7,192 nt of DNA from assembly GCA_005793785.1 (NCBI GenBank), contig SXPW01000002.1, forward strand, positions 1-7,192, in the 5' to 3' direction. The DNA comes from Actinomycetota bacterium. GTDB lineage: Bacteria > Actinomycetota > Acidimicrobiia > Acidimicrobiales > Ilumatobacteraceae. Shown piece by piece: positions 1 through 6,890 of the stretch (position 1 is the first letter of the stretch; each line of letters begins with the position of its first letter). Made by a program: the position numbers and the translations under genes. A model generated the notes under the pieces. That model was not told the origin of the DNA. It saw only the letters and a program-made list of their open reading frames with translations, and did no database searches.

Positions 1-218
1 ACGTGTTTCCCGACAAGTCGGTCACCAAGAAGCCGGCCGAAACCCGAATGGGTTCGGGCAAGGGAAACCCCGAGTTGTGGGTGGCCGTCGTGAAGCCGGG
101 TCGCATCCTGTTCGAGTTGTCGTATCCGACCGCCGACGTCGCCACACAGGCGCTCAGCCGCGCCGTGCAGAAACTGCCCATCAAGTGTCGAATCATCCAT
201 CGTGAGGAGGGAATCTGA
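1..218 (+). CDS. rplP: 50S ribosomal protein L16, C-terminal part (5' end outside window)
   Basis: L16 sits in the large subunit near the aminoacyl-tRNA site and helps position tRNA. Only about the last 71 residues are visible, in the frame whose first complete codon begins at base 3; the GTG there encodes an internal valine and is not a start. The segment begins VFPDK and continues with the family's RMG.GKG loop, a WVAVVKPGR strand and the closing KLPIKC.I segment, all matching the L16 C-terminal half at the expected distance from the stop. The gene ends with TGA two bases before rpmC, the usual S10-cluster order. Identification is very secure; nothing can be said about the missing N-terminal half. 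Confidence 0.97.
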   Translation, partial: VFPDKSVTKKPAETRMGSGKGNPELWVAVVKPGRILFELSYPTADVATQALSRAVQKLPIKCRIIHREEGI

Positions 219-220
219 AC

Positions 221-466
221 ATGGCTGAACCGTACGGCAAGCCCCAAGCAGAACTCAACGAGCTCGACCTCGCCTCGCTGGTGGAGGAGTTGGAGAACGC
301 CAAGCAGGATGCGCTCGACTCGCGATTCAAGTTGGCGACCGGTCAACTCACGGACACCGCTCGAATCGGCAAGATTCGTCGTCAAATCGCCCGGATCAAC
401 CTGGTGATTCGCCGCCGCGAGATCGAAGCAGCCGAGGCTGCAAGCAACACGAAAGCGAGCCGCTAA
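221..466 (+). CDS. rpmC: 50S ribosomal protein L29
   Basis: L29 is a small two-helix protein at the exit of the peptide tunnel, next to L23, near the docking site for trigger factor and SRP. The 81-residue product has the family core at about residues 16-66: a first helix rich in Leu and Glu, the hallmark RFKLATGQL segment (residues 35-43), then an Arg-rich second helix with IRRQIARIN. It is somewhat longer than the usual 60-70 residues because of about 10 extra residues at the N-terminus and an Ala/Ser-rich C-terminal tail. The ATG is supported by a purine-rich GAGGAGGG at 204-211, nine bases upstream. Its TAA shares one base with the rpsQ ATG (TAATG), suggesting coupled translation. Confidence 0.95.
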   Translation: MAEPYGKPQAELNELDLASLVEELENAKQDALDSRFKLATGQLTDTARIGKIRRQIARINLVIRRREIEAAEAASNTKASR

Positions 467-732
467 TGGCCGAGACCAACGTTCGTAACAACCGCAAGAC
501 CCGCGAAGGCCTCGTCGTGTCGAACAAGATGAACAAGACGGTCGTCATCGCGATCATCGAGCGCGTACGCCACCCCAAGTACGACAAGTTCATCACCCGT
601 ACCAAGAAGTTGTACGCCCACGATGAAGCGAACGACGCCAAGACCGGCGACAAGGTGCGGGTCGTGGAGACCCGTCCGATGAGCAAGACCAAGCGCTGGC
701 GCGTGGTCGAAGTCCTGGAGCGTGCAAAGTGA
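466..732 (+). CDS. rpsQ: 30S ribosomal protein S17
   Basis: S17 is a primary 16S rRNA-binding protein with an OB fold that acts in early assembly of the small-subunit body. The 88-residue product starts with a short polar tail, then [14 protein letters not shown] (residues 15-28) and the family signature [18 protein letters not shown] at residues 61-78. Length is normal. The ATG overlaps the rpmC stop by one base, and only a weak purine run (GAAAGCGAG, 451-459) precedes it, so initiation probably depends on ribosomes finishing rpmC. The gene ends AAGTGA, with the GTG of rplN embedded in its last bases. Identification is secure. Confidence 0.97.
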   Translation: MAETNVRNNRKTREGLVVSNKMNKTVVIAIIERVRHPKYDKFITRTKKLYAHDEANDAKTGDKVRVVETRPMSKTKRWRVVEVLERAK

Positions 733-1097
733 TTCAGCAGGAAAGCCGTCTCAAGGTTGCCGACAACAGCGGCGCCCGCGAAGTGCTCGTCATCAAGGTG
801 CTCGGTGGCACGCGTCGTCGCTATGCCTCGATTGGCGACGTCTTCATCGGCACCGTGAAGGACGCCATTCCCGGCGCGGGTGTGAAGCAGGGTGAAGTCG
901 TGCGTTGCGTCGTCGTGCGCGTCGCGAAGGAGAAGCGTCGTCCCGACGGCAGCTACATCCGATTCGACGAGAACGCAGCCGTGCTCATCAAGGAAGACCT
1001 CACACCGCGCGGTACCCGAATCTTCGGACCGGTGGGCCGTGAGCTGCGCGACAAGAAGTTCATGCGAATCGTGTCACTGGCCCCGGAGGTGCTCTAA
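729..1097 (+). CDS. rplN: 50S ribosomal protein L14
   Basis: L14 is a beta-barrel protein of the large subunit that contacts 16S rRNA in an inter-subunit bridge and is the binding platform for the silencing factor RsfS. The product is 122 residues, the standard length, opening with the near-invariant MIQQESRL..ADNSGA and carrying the L14 signature around residues 59-87 ([24 protein letters not shown]). It starts at GTG, overlapping the rpsQ stop by four bases (GTGA). A GGAG at 717-720, eight bases upstream inside rpsQ, serves as ribosome-binding site. The conserved N-terminus fixes this start without ambiguity. First gene of the classical spc operon. Confidence 0.98.
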   Translation: MIQQESRLKVADNSGAREVLVIKVLGGTRRRYASIGDVFIGTVKDAIPGAGVKQGEVVRCVVVRVAKEKRRPDGSYIRFDENAAVLIKEDLTPRGTRIFGPVGRELRDKKFMRIVSLAPEVL

Positions 1098-1099
1098 CC

Positions 1100-1402
1100 A
1101 TGAAACTGCGCAAGGGCGACACCGTGAAGGTGATCCACGGCAAGGACGCCGGCAAAGAGGGCGAGATCAAGCAGGTGCTGCCTGCTGCGAACAAGGTCGT
1201 CGTGGTGGGCGTGAACGTCGCCAAGCGCCACACCATTCGTCGCAACGAAAAGCAACAGAGCGAGATCAAGGAAATCGAGATGCCCATCGCCGCGTCAAAC
1301 GTCATGCTCGTACACAAGGGTGAAGTCACGCGAGTCGGCTTCAAGGTCGATGCCAAGGGAAACAAGGTGCGAATTGCACGTCGCACGGGAGATGAAATCT
1401 GA
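1100..1402 (+). CDS. rplX: 50S ribosomal protein L24
   Basis: L24 is an assembly initiator that binds the 5' region of 23S rRNA and lies near the tunnel exit. The 100-residue product begins with a KOW domain (about residues 3-36: [17 protein letters not shown]), followed by [13 protein letters not shown] and the late conserved ASNVMLV segment at residues 65-71. The stretch between them is polar and lacks the GGI motif often seen there. A strong ribosome-binding site, GGAGGTG at 1085-1091, lies inside the last codons of rplN and supports the ATG. The TGA shares one base with the rplE ATG (TGATG). Identification is secure. Confidence 0.96.
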   Translation: MKLRKGDTVKVIHGKDAGKEGEIKQVLPAANKVVVVGVNVAKRHTIRRNEKQQSEIKEIEMPIAASNVMLVHKGEVTRVGFKVDAKGNKVRIARRTGDEI

Positions 1403-2031
1403 TGACCACCACCACGTACATGCCACGACTGAAGCAGCACTACCGCGAGGTGGTGCGAGCCGACCTCATGAAGCAACTCGGTGTCACCAACCCGATGCAA
1501 GTGCCGGTGTTGGAGAAGATCGTCATCAACATGGGCGTGGGCAAGGCCACCCAGCAGGCGTCGTTGCTCGACGGAGCGGTGGCCGACCTCACGGCAATCA
1601 CCGGCCAGAAACCCATCGTCACCAAGTCGCGGATCGCGATTGCATCGTTCAAATTGCGCGAGAACCAGGCCATCGGTGCCAAGGTCACGCTGCGTGGCGA
1701 CCGGATGTGGGAGTTCTTCGACCGGCTGCTTTCGGTGGCGATCCCGCGAATCCGCGACTTCCGCGGGTTGCCGGGTCGCTCGTGGGACGGTCACGGCAAC
1801 TACACGTTCGGTCTCACCGAGCAACTCGTCTTCATGGAGATCAATTACGACCGGGTCGACGTGCCACGCGGCATGGACATCACGATCGTGACGTCGGCCA
1901 AGGATGACTTGACCGGTAAGGCATTGCTCGATGCGTTCGGGTTCCCGTTCCGCAAGGGCGAGATGCCGGCATCCACCAAGCGTTCGAAGAAGCAAACCAA
2001 GAAGAAGTCAGTCGTTCAGGGAAATTCGTAG
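1402..2031 (+). CDS. rplE: 50S ribosomal protein L5 with Lys-rich C-terminal tail
   Basis: L5 binds 5S rRNA in the central protuberance and contacts S13 and the peptidyl-site tRNA. Residues 8-184 form a complete L5: PRLK at the start, KIVINMGVG (39-47), the ITGQKP segment (66-71), the central [19 protein letters not shown] region (84-102), RIRDFRG (117-122) and a terminal [10 protein letters not shown] (174-183). The product has 209 residues, roughly 20-30 more than typical, because of a basic tail (about 185-209) with clustered lysines. The ATG at 1402 overlaps the rplX stop; GGGAG at 1387-1391 lies upstream. An in-frame ATG at 1420 is a possible alternative that would remove six residues, but the longer start resembles mycobacterial L5. 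Confidence 0.97.
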   Translation: MTTTTYMPRLKQHYREVVRADLMKQLGVTNPMQVPVLEKIVINMGVGKATQQASLLDGAVADLTAITGQKPIVTKSRIAIASFKLRENQAIGAKVTLRGDRMWEFFDRLLSVAIPRIRDFRGLPGRSWDGHGNYTFGLTEQLVFMEINYDRVDVPRGMDITIVTSAKDDLTGKALLDAFGFPFRKGEMPASTKRSKKQTKKKSVVQGNS

Positions 2032-2052
2032 GAAAAGGAAGAGTCGTCACCA

Positions 2053-2238
2053 ATGGCCAAGAAGTCACTCCGTAACAAAGCAGCGGCAACACCGAAGTTC
2101 AAGGTTCGTGGCTACACGCGCTGTCAGCGCTGTGGACGCGCACGCGCGGTGTACCGCAAGTTCGGTCTCTGCCGCATTTGCCTGCGCGAGTTGGCGCACG
2201 CGGGTGAGATTCCCGGGCTGCGAAAGTCGAGCTGGTAG
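2053..2238 (+). CDS. rpsZ: 30S ribosomal protein S14, zinc-ribbon type
   Basis: S14 acts in the late assembly of the small-subunit head, close to S3 and S10. The 61-residue product is the short zinc-binding (C+) form: two CxxC pairs at Cys24/Cys27 and Cys40/Cys43, the RC.RCGR.R..YRKF.LCR.C core, and the conserved ending IPGLRKSSW. The long zinc-free S14 of enterobacteria is about 100 residues and lacks these cysteines, so the type assignment is clear. The ATG is preceded by AAGGAAGAG at 2035-2043, nine bases upstream, within the 21-base gap after rplE. Its placement between rplE and rpsH is standard for spc operons. Many annotations use rpsN for the same gene. Confidence 0.97.
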   Translation: MAKKSLRNKAAATPKFKVRGYTRCQRCGRARAVYRKFGLCRICLRELAHAGEIPGLRKSSW

Positions 2239-2243
2239 GCGCC

Positions 2244-2645
2244 ATGATCACTGATCCGATTTCCGACATGCTCACCCGCATTCGCAATGCGAACGTGGCC
2301 ATGCGCGACGAGGTGCTCATGCCGTCGTCGAAGCAGAAGGTCGCCCTCGCCGAGATCCTCAAGAAAGAGGGCTACATCGGCGACTTCGCAGTCGTGGAGG
2401 GCGACACTCCGGCGCACAAGGTGCTGAAGATCCAGATGAAGTACTCCGACGATCGTCGGCGCACCATCCTGGGAATCAAGCGCGTCTCCACACCGGGCCT
2501 TCGCATCTATCGTCAGGCCACGGAAGTGCCCCGCGTGTTGGGCGGGTTGGGTGTTGCAGTTCTATCCACCAGTCATGGACTCATGACCGACCGCGAAGCG
2601 CGCAAGCGCAACGTCGGTGGCGAAGTCATGTGTTACGTCTGGTAA
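2244..2645 (+). CDS. rpsH: 30S ribosomal protein S8
   Basis: S8 is a primary binder of 16S rRNA helix 21 and, in E. coli, also the translational repressor of the spc operon. The 133-residue product begins with the family's DPI.DMLTRIRNA (residues 4-16), has KRVS.PGLR (79-87) in the middle, and closes with GVAVLSTSHGLMTDREAR (103-120) and the GGEV.CYVW end. The STS motif at 108-110 belongs to the rRNA-binding surface. Length is normal. Five bases separate it from rpsZ; no strong ribosome-binding site is seen, so coupling to rpsZ is likely. Whether S8 also represses this operon cannot be read from the sequence. Confidence 0.97.
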   Translation: MITDPISDMLTRIRNANVAMRDEVLMPSSKQKVALAEILKKEGYIGDFAVVEGDTPAHKVLKIQMKYSDDRRRTILGIKRVSTPGLRIYRQATEVPRVLGGLGVAVLSTSHGLMTDREARKRNVGGEVMCYVW

Positions 2646-2647
2646 TC

Positions 2648-2653
2648 GGGGAG
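2648..2653 (+). promoter_or_regulatory. Ribosome-binding site deciding the rplF start
   Basis: GGGGAG lies five bases before the ATG at 2659, in the 13-base gap after rpsH. It favours that ATG over an in-frame upstream ATG at 2617, which would lie inside rpsH and add 14 residues not found in L6 proteins. Confidence 0.75.
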
Positions 2654-2658
2654 CACAC

Positions 2659-3201
2659 ATGTCGCGCGTAGGAAAAGCAGCAGTCACCATTCCCCAGGGA
2701 GTCGAAGTGACGATCGCAGGCTCGAACATCACGGTGAAAGGGAGCAAGGGCACCCTCTCGCGCCAATTGCCGGCGGGAATCTCGGTCAAGAAGGTGGAGT
2801 CGACCGTCGTCGTGGAGCGAGCAGCGGAAAACCGCGAGAGTCGCGCCAGTCACGGCATGATTCGCGCCATGGTCAACAACATGGTCAGCGGAGTCACCGA
2901 GGGCTACATGAAGGAACTCGAGATCATCGGCGTCGGTTATCGAGCCGTGGCCAAGGGTCAGGACAAACTGGAGCTCGCGTTGGGCTTCTCGCACCCGGTT
3001 CCGTACGCGGCACCCAAGGGCGTGACCTTCGAGGTACCGGCGCCGACACGCATCATCGTGAAGGGCGTCGACAAGGAACTCGTCGGACAAGTGGCCGCGG
3101 AGATTCGGTCGTTCCGTTCACCGGAGCCGTACAAGGGCAAGGGTGTTCGCTACGTCAACGAGCGCGTATTGCGCAAAGCCGGCAAGACGGGCAAGAAGTA
3201 G
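2659..3201 (+). CDS. rplF: 50S ribosomal protein L6
   Basis: L6 lies near the GTPase-associated centre of the large subunit and contacts 23S rRNA and elongation-factor binding regions. The 180-residue product has the two repeated alpha/beta domains of the family: domain one from MSRVGK..V.IP to about residue 82, domain two to about 170. The signature [15 protein letters not shown] is at residues 154-168 and the protein ends RKAGKTGKK, as is common. I chose ATG 2659 because L6 proteins begin with this SRVGK motif and a GGGGAG site precedes it; the longer frame from 2617 overlaps rpsH. Eight bases separate it from rplR. Confidence 0.98.
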   Translation: MSRVGKAAVTIPQGVEVTIAGSNITVKGSKGTLSRQLPAGISVKKVESTVVVERAAENRESRASHGMIRAMVNNMVSGVTEGYMKELEIIGVGYRAVAKGQDKLELALGFSHPVPYAAPKGVTFEVPAPTRIIVKGVDKELVGQVAAEIRSFRSPEPYKGKGVRYVNERVLRKAGKTGKK

Positions 3202-3209
3202 GAGCAACG

Positions 3210-3578
3210 ATGACCGCAATCGCCAAGAAACGCCAGGAACTCCGCGTCCGACGACACCGTCGCGTGCGCAAGAAGGTGCACGGCACCGCCGCGCGACCGC
3301 GCCTGGCCATCTACCGCAGCAACAAGCACCTCAGTGCCCAGGTGATCGACGACGACAGCGGACGCACCATCGTGTCGGCGTCGTCGTTGGAGGCCGACTT
3401 CCGCAAGAAGCAAACCGGCAGCAACATCGCCGCGGCAACCGCGGTCGGAACGCTCGTCGCAGAGCGCGCCAAGCAAGCCGGAGTCACGGCGGTCGTCTTC
3501 GACCGAGGTGGCTTCCTCTATCACGGCCGCATCGCGGCAATCGCTGAAGCGGCTCGCGCCGCAGGATTGGAGTTCTAA
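3210..3578 (+). CDS. rplR: 50S ribosomal protein L18
   Basis: L18 binds 5S rRNA and, with L5, anchors it in the central protuberance. The 122-residue product has an Arg/Lys-rich N-terminus (residues 6-30) that contacts RNA, the conserved [12 protein letters not shown] (29-40), and a C-terminal VVFDRGG.LYHGR.AA..EAAR.AGLEF block (95-122) that is nearly diagnostic. Length is normal. The rplF stop codon forms part of its likely ribosome-binding site (TAGGAG, 3199-3204). Its own TAA shares one base with the rpsE ATG, and GGAG at 3569-3572 precedes that start. Identification is secure. Confidence 0.97.
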   Translation: MTAIAKKRQELRVRRHRRVRKKVHGTAARPRLAIYRSNKHLSAQVIDDDSGRTIVSASSLEADFRKKQTGSNIAAATAVGTLVAERAKQAGVTAVVFDRGGFLYHGRIAAIAEAARAAGLEF

Positions 3579-4207
3579 TGACCGACGTACAGCAGCCCGA
3601 GGCAACGGACAATCGCAATCGTCGTGAGCGTCGTCCACGCGAGCGTCGCGAACCGCGTCCGGAAGCCAAGCCGGGCGAGTTCGGCGAGTCCCGCGTGGTG
3701 CACGTCAATCGTGTCGCCAAGGTGGTGAAGGGCGGACGTCGATTCCAGTTCGCCGCCATCGTCGTCATCGGCGACAAGGCCGGTCGCGTCGGTCTGGGTT
3801 ACGGCAAGGCCCGTGAAGTTCCCCTGGCGATTCAAAAAGGTACCGAGGATGCGAAGCGCAACGTGTTCCATGTGGCGCTCGCCGGCCCGACGATCACCCA
3901 TGCCATCGAGGGAGTCAACGGAGCCGCCCGCGTGATGCTGAAGCCCGCAGCGCCCGGTACCGGTGTCATCGCCGGCGGTGCTGCTCGAATCATCCTCGAG
4001 GAGGCCGGCATCAAGGACGTGCTCGCCAAGTCGATGGGTTCGTCGAACGCCATCAACGTCGCGCGAGCCACCATCAACGGCTTGCGGTCGCTGCTTCGTC
4101 CCGACGACGTCGCCAAGCGTCGCGGCCTGACCGAGGACGAGTTCGTTCCTCGCGGATTGCTGCGCGCCTACAACGACACCAAGAAATCCCGAGCACAGGC
4201 TCGATAG
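3578..4207 (+). CDS. rpsE: 30S ribosomal protein S5 with charged N-terminal extension
   Basis: S5 lies at the mRNA entrance of the small subunit and affects decoding accuracy. Residues 39-102 form the double-stranded-RNA-binding-like S5 domain, with [18 protein letters not shown] (49-66) and [14 protein letters not shown] (69-82). The C-terminal domain follows, including [15 protein letters not shown] (123-137) and [11 protein letters not shown] (154-164). The product has 209 residues, compared with about 167 in E. coli. The difference comes from an N-terminal tail rich in Arg, Glu and Pro (about residues 5-35) and a C-terminal stretch of about 25 residues ending in a basic tail; such extensions are common in actinobacterial S5. 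The ATG overlaps the rplR stop by one base. Confidence 0.97.
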   Translation: MTDVQQPEATDNRNRRERRPRERREPRPEAKPGEFGESRVVHVNRVAKVVKGGRRFQFAAIVVIGDKAGRVGLGYGKAREVPLAIQKGTEDAKRNVFHVALAGPTITHAIEGVNGAARVMLKPAAPGTGVIAGGAARIILEEAGIKDVLAKSMGSSNAINVARATINGLRSLLRPDDVAKRRGLTEDEFVPRGLLRAYNDTKKSRAQAR

Positions 4208-4215
4208 GGGAGATC

Positions 4216-4416
4216 ATGGCAGAAAAGACCATCACCGTCCGACAGAAGCGTTCGCAAATCGGTTGCATGCCCAAGACGCGTGCGACGCTGCGCGCCCTCG
4301 GACTGCGCAAGATCGGTGACACCAACGTGTTGCCCGACCGACCGGAGATTCGCGGCATGATTGCGCGAGTCCCGCACCTCATCGACATCGTCATCAGCGA
4401 CAAGAAAGGCAACTGA
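4216..4416 (+). CDS. rpmD: 50S ribosomal protein L30
   Basis: L30 is a small peripheral protein of the large subunit. The 66-residue product has the bacterial L30 fold signature: an opening beta strand ITVRQKRSQIG (residues 5-16), then RATLRALGLRKIGDTN (22-37) and IRGMIARVPHLI (45-56). Length is typical. The preceding GGGGAG (4207-4212), which begins in the rpsE stop codon, is a close ribosome-binding site only three bases from the ATG. Two bases separate its TGA from rplO. Some bacteria lack L30; its presence between rpsE and rplO here is the full ancestral arrangement. Confidence 0.97.
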   Translation: MAEKTITVRQKRSQIGCMPKTRATLRALGLRKIGDTNVLPDRPEIRGMIARVPHLIDIVISDKKGN

Positions 4417-4418
4417 CC

Positions 4419-4907
4419 ATGCGCGTAGATCAGGTCGGACCAAAGCACGGAGCCCGTAAGGCACCCAAGCGAGTCGGTCGCGGAATCGGCGGTAAGGGCG
4501 GCAAGACCGCAGGTCGAGGCACCAAGGGTCAGTACGCCCGCAATACGGTGGCGCGTGGCTTCGAAGGTGGACAGATGCCGCTCAAGCAGCGCGTCCCGAA
4601 ATTGAAGGGCTTCAACAACCCGTTCCGTGTGGAGTACCAGGCGATCAACCTCGACACGCTCGATGCACTCGGCGTTGCGGAGATCGATGCGACGCTCCTC
4701 GTGGCAAAGGGCTTGATCCGCAAGGGCAACCTCGTGAAGGTGCTCGGTCGCGGCAAGGTGGGCAAGGCGCTCACGTTGTCGGTACACGCGGTGTCGGCAA
4801 CGGCTCAGGAGGCGATCACCGCCGCTGGTGGAACCATCACGATCCTGCCCAAGCCGTTCCGTGGAGTGCGTCCGCCGGCTAGCGGCAGCCAGTACACCAA
4901 CCGCTAG
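4419..4907 (+). CDS. rplO: 50S ribosomal protein L15 with extended C-terminus
   Basis: L15 is a late-assembly protein whose N-terminal arm threads deep into 23S rRNA. The 162-residue product shows the Gly/Lys/Arg-rich arm (residues 11-48, including KRVGRGIGGKGGKTAGRG), the FEGGQMPL.QR.PK.KGF segment (48-65) and the globular domain with NLDTL (77-81) and GLIRKGNLVKVLGRG (98-112). The normal family end is near residues 138-142 (AAGGTIT). Here about 20 more residues follow, with Pro, Arg and a polar end. The arm has GGKGG where GSGKG is more common. ATG is two bases after rpmD. The core identification is secure. Confidence 0.97.
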   Translation: MRVDQVGPKHGARKAPKRVGRGIGGKGGKTAGRGTKGQYARNTVARGFEGGQMPLKQRVPKLKGFNNPFRVEYQAINLDTLDALGVAEIDATLLVAKGLIRKGNLVKVLGRGKVGKALTLSVHAVSATAQEAITAAGGTITILPKPFRGVRPPASGSQYTNR

Positions 4908-4918
4908 TTTTCGCTCAC

Positions 4919-4925
4919 AAGGGAG
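4919..4925 (+). promoter_or_regulatory. Ribosome-binding site of secY
   Basis: AAGGGAG lies 11 bases before the secY ATG, in the 29-base gap after rplO. The spacing is slightly long. The T-rich TTTT at 4908-4911 just after the rplO stop has no preceding stable hairpin, so the gap does not look like a terminator. Confidence 0.6.
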
Positions 4926-4936
4926 CTGCAACGACG

Positions 4937-6256
4937 ATGTTCGCTCGGATAAAAAGCCTGTTCACCGTTGCCGACTTGCGCAACAAGGTGCTCTTCACGC
5001 TCTTCATCTTCGCGGTGTACCGCGTCGGCGTCTCGCTGCGCGCACCGGGCGTCGACGCACAGGCCGTCAGCCAGTTGCGCGAGGCGTCGCAGTCACAGGG
5101 GGCACTCGGCTTCTTGAACCTCTTCTCGGGTGGTGCGTTCGGGAGTTTCTCGATCTTCGCCCTCGGCATCATGCCGTACATCACCGCGAGCATCATCATG
5201 CAGGTGCTCACCGTGGTGATTCCCAAACTCGAGCAATGGCAGCAGGAGGGCGCCACCGGCCAACGAAAGATCACCCAGTGGACCCGTTACGTCGCCGTCG
5301 CCATTGCCACGTTGCAGGCGGCGGGACTCACCTTCATCTTCGGACAGGGCAACGGTTCGGCGTTCTTCGGTGCTGCTGCGACGGTTCCCGACGTGGTGTT
5401 GCTCGATCCGTTCATGCCGCGTGCGCTCATCGTCATCCCCACCCTCGTTGCGGGAACCACGTTGCTCATGTGGCTGGGTGAACTCATCAGCCAGCGGGGA
5501 ATCGGCAACGGAATGTCGATGATGATCTTCGTGTCGGTGGTCAGCGATTTGCCGTACAGCTACTACTCGTTGCTGCAGAGCAAGAAGACCGTGGTCTTCG
5601 TCGTGCTCGTCGGTGTCACGCTCCTGATCCTTGCTGCGGTGGTGCGCGTGGAGCTCGGCCAGCGGCGTATCCCCGTGCAGTTCGCCAAGCGGGTGGTCGG
5701 TCGACGCCAATTCGGTGGACAGAGCACCTACATCCCGCTCAAGGTCAACCAATCGGGTGTGATTCCGATCATCTTCGCCTCGTCGGTGTTGCTGCTGCCC
5801 GTCCTCGTATCCAACATGCTGGGTAGTGCCGAAGGTTGGCGCGGTGCCATCGCCCGATTCGTGGACCGCTACCTGATCAACAGTCAGAACATGTTGTACA
5901 TCACCATCTTCTTCGGAATGATCATCGCGTTCGCCTACTTCTACAATTCGATCGCGTTCGATCCGATTCGTCAGGCCGACCAGTTGCGCAAGCAAGGTGG
6001 ATTCATTCCCGGAATCCGGCCGGGTCCGCAAACCGAGACGTACCTGGGCAAGGCCGTCAATCGCATCACGTTGCCCGGCGCACTGTTCGTGGCGTTCATC
6101 GCCATCCTTCCGTACATCATCCTGTGGGTGGGTGACGTGCAGAGCTTCCCCTTCGCCGGCACCACGGTGTTGATCGCCGTCGGAGTCGCACTCGAACTGA
6201 TGCGTCAGATCGACAGTCAGTTGATGCAACGCGACTACCAGGGTTTCCTGAAGTGA
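4937..6256 (+). CDS. secY: Protein translocase subunit SecY
   Basis: SecY forms the protein-conducting channel of the inner membrane with SecE and SecG and receives substrates from SecA or ribosomes. The 439-residue product has the usual ten hydrophobic segments, roughly at residues 17-35, 71-95, 117-136, 162-182, 190-206, 218-237, 270-293, 318-338, 378-397 and 405-423. Conserved marks include the second-segment motif ALGIMPYITASIIMQ (75-89), GISNG-like RGIGNGMS (187-194), the cytosolic RRIPVQFAKR (243-252), and FIPGIRPG (356-363) before NRITLPG (375-381), the loops that contact SecA and ribosome. Length is normal. The TGA overlaps the adk GTG by four bases, linking channel and kinase translation as in other actinobacteria. 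Confidence 0.98.
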   Translation: MFARIKSLFTVADLRNKVLFTLFIFAVYRVGVSLRAPGVDAQAVSQLREASQSQGALGFLNLFSGGAFGSFSIFALGIMPYITASIIMQVLTVVIPKLEQWQQEGATGQRKITQWTRYVAVAIATLQAAGLTFIFGQGNGSAFFGAAATVPDVVLLDPFMPRALIVIPTLVAGTTLLMWLGELISQRGIGNGMSMMIFVSVVSDLPYSYYSLLQSKKTVVFVVLVGVTLLILAAVVRVELGQRRIPVQFAKRVVGRRQFGGQSTYIPLKVNQSGVIPIIFASSVLLLPVLVSNMLGSAEGWRGAIARFVDRYLINSQNMLYITIFFGMIIAFAYFYNSIAFDPIRQADQLRKQGGFIPGIRPGPQTETYLGKAVNRITLPGALFVAFIAILPYIILWVGDVQSFPFAGTTVLIAVGVALELMRQIDSQLMQRDYQGFLK

Positions 6257-6864
6257 CGATTCGGCTGGTCCTCCTCGGCCGGCAGGGTTCGGGCAAGGGA
6301 ACGCAGGGTGCGCGACTGGCCACCCTCTACGCGATCGCCCACATCTCGACGGGGGAGATGTTGCGCAACGCCATCAAGCATGCGACACCAGTGGGCAAGG
6401 CGGTGAAGGAGATCATCGACAGCGGCGGTTTGGTGAACGACGAACTCATGGCCAGTTTGGTGCAGGGTCGTCTCGGTGAGTCCGATGCCCGGACCCACGG
6501 GTACCTCCTCGACGGATTCCCGCGCACGCTGCCCCAAGCGCTGTCGTTGGACGACATCGCGCGAGCCCGACCGATCAACATCGTCGTCGATCTCGAGGTG
6601 CCGCGCGAACTGGTGATCGAGCGACTGAGCGCCCGCCGAGCCGCCGAGCATCGGGCCGACGATTCCCCCGAGGCCGTCGAACGGCGTTTGGCCCTGTACG
6701 ACGAACAAACCGCGCCACTCATCGCCCACTATCGCAAGAAGGGCGTCCTGGCCGTGGTCGACGGGGTGGGTACCCCCGACGAGGTGTTCGCCCGATTGAC
6801 CTCCGCCATCGTCACCGCCACGGGCATCACTGCGCCGGGTGGCGACGGGCGGACGACCCGATAG
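6253..6864 (+). CDS. adk: Adenylate kinase, short form without zinc LID
   Basis: Adenylate kinase converts ATP plus AMP to two ADP in the cytoplasm. The 203-residue product has the P-loop GRQGSGKGT (residues 9-17), the AMP-binding STGEMLR (32-38), the DGFPRT motif (87-92) with Gln95 downstream, and the lid region ERLSARR (123-129) to HRADD (133-137) followed by ERR (143-145). The lid is short and has no cysteines, as in mycobacterial enzymes. The Arg-Gln at P-loop positions 10-11 replaces the more usual residue-Pro pair. The start is GTG within the secY stop (GTGA); no good ribosome-binding site is seen, so coupling is likely. About a dozen extra polar residues close the C-terminus. Confidence 0.97.
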   Translation: MTIRLVLLGRQGSGKGTQGARLATLYAIAHISTGEMLRNAIKHATPVGKAVKEIIDSGGLVNDELMASLVQGRLGESDARTHGYLLDGFPRTLPQALSLDDIARARPINIVVDLEVPRELVIERLSARRAAEHRADDSPEAVERRLALYDEQTAPLIAHYRKKGVLAVVDGVGTPDEVFARLTSAIVTATGITAPGGDGRTTR

Positions 6865-6890
6865 CGTTCTGAGTCGCCCTGCGGGGCCCG

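Noticed and set aside
3..5. GTG at base 3 as a start codon for the first gene
   Set aside because: The L16 family has about 65 more residues upstream, and this codon is the internal Val of the VFPDK motif; the gene is simply cut by the window edge.
1060..1995. Long minus-strand open frame (311 codons) opposite rplX and rplE
   Set aside because: The translation is rich in His, Asp and Arg without recognisable motifs, as expected from the reverse complement of GC-rich codons, and it lies opposite two highly conserved ribosomal genes.
2617..2658. Upstream ATG extending L6 by 14 residues
   Set aside because: It lies inside rpsH, the added residues do not resemble L6, and the ATG at 2659 has a ribosome-binding site and the conserved SRVGK start.
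4905..4915. TTTT after the rplO stop as a terminator
   Set aside because: No stable GC-rich hairpin precedes it, and secY with its own ribosome-binding site follows within 29 bases.
4074..4931. Minus-strand open frame (285 codons) across rpsE, rpmD and rplO
   Set aside because: It spans three secure sense genes and has no domain signature; it is an antisense shadow created by codon bias.
5093..6229. Minus-strand open frame (378 codons) opposite secY
   Set aside because: The product is extremely His/Asp/Glu/Arg-rich, which is the mirror of hydrophobic SecY codons. No homologous motif is visible, and it lies wholly within secY.
6876..6887. Small inverted repeat GCCC-TGCG-GGGC between adk and infA as a terminator or attenuator
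   Set aside because: The stem has only four base pairs and no T-run follows; the next bases are the infA ribosome-binding site. It might weakly affect infA translation, but it is too short to call.
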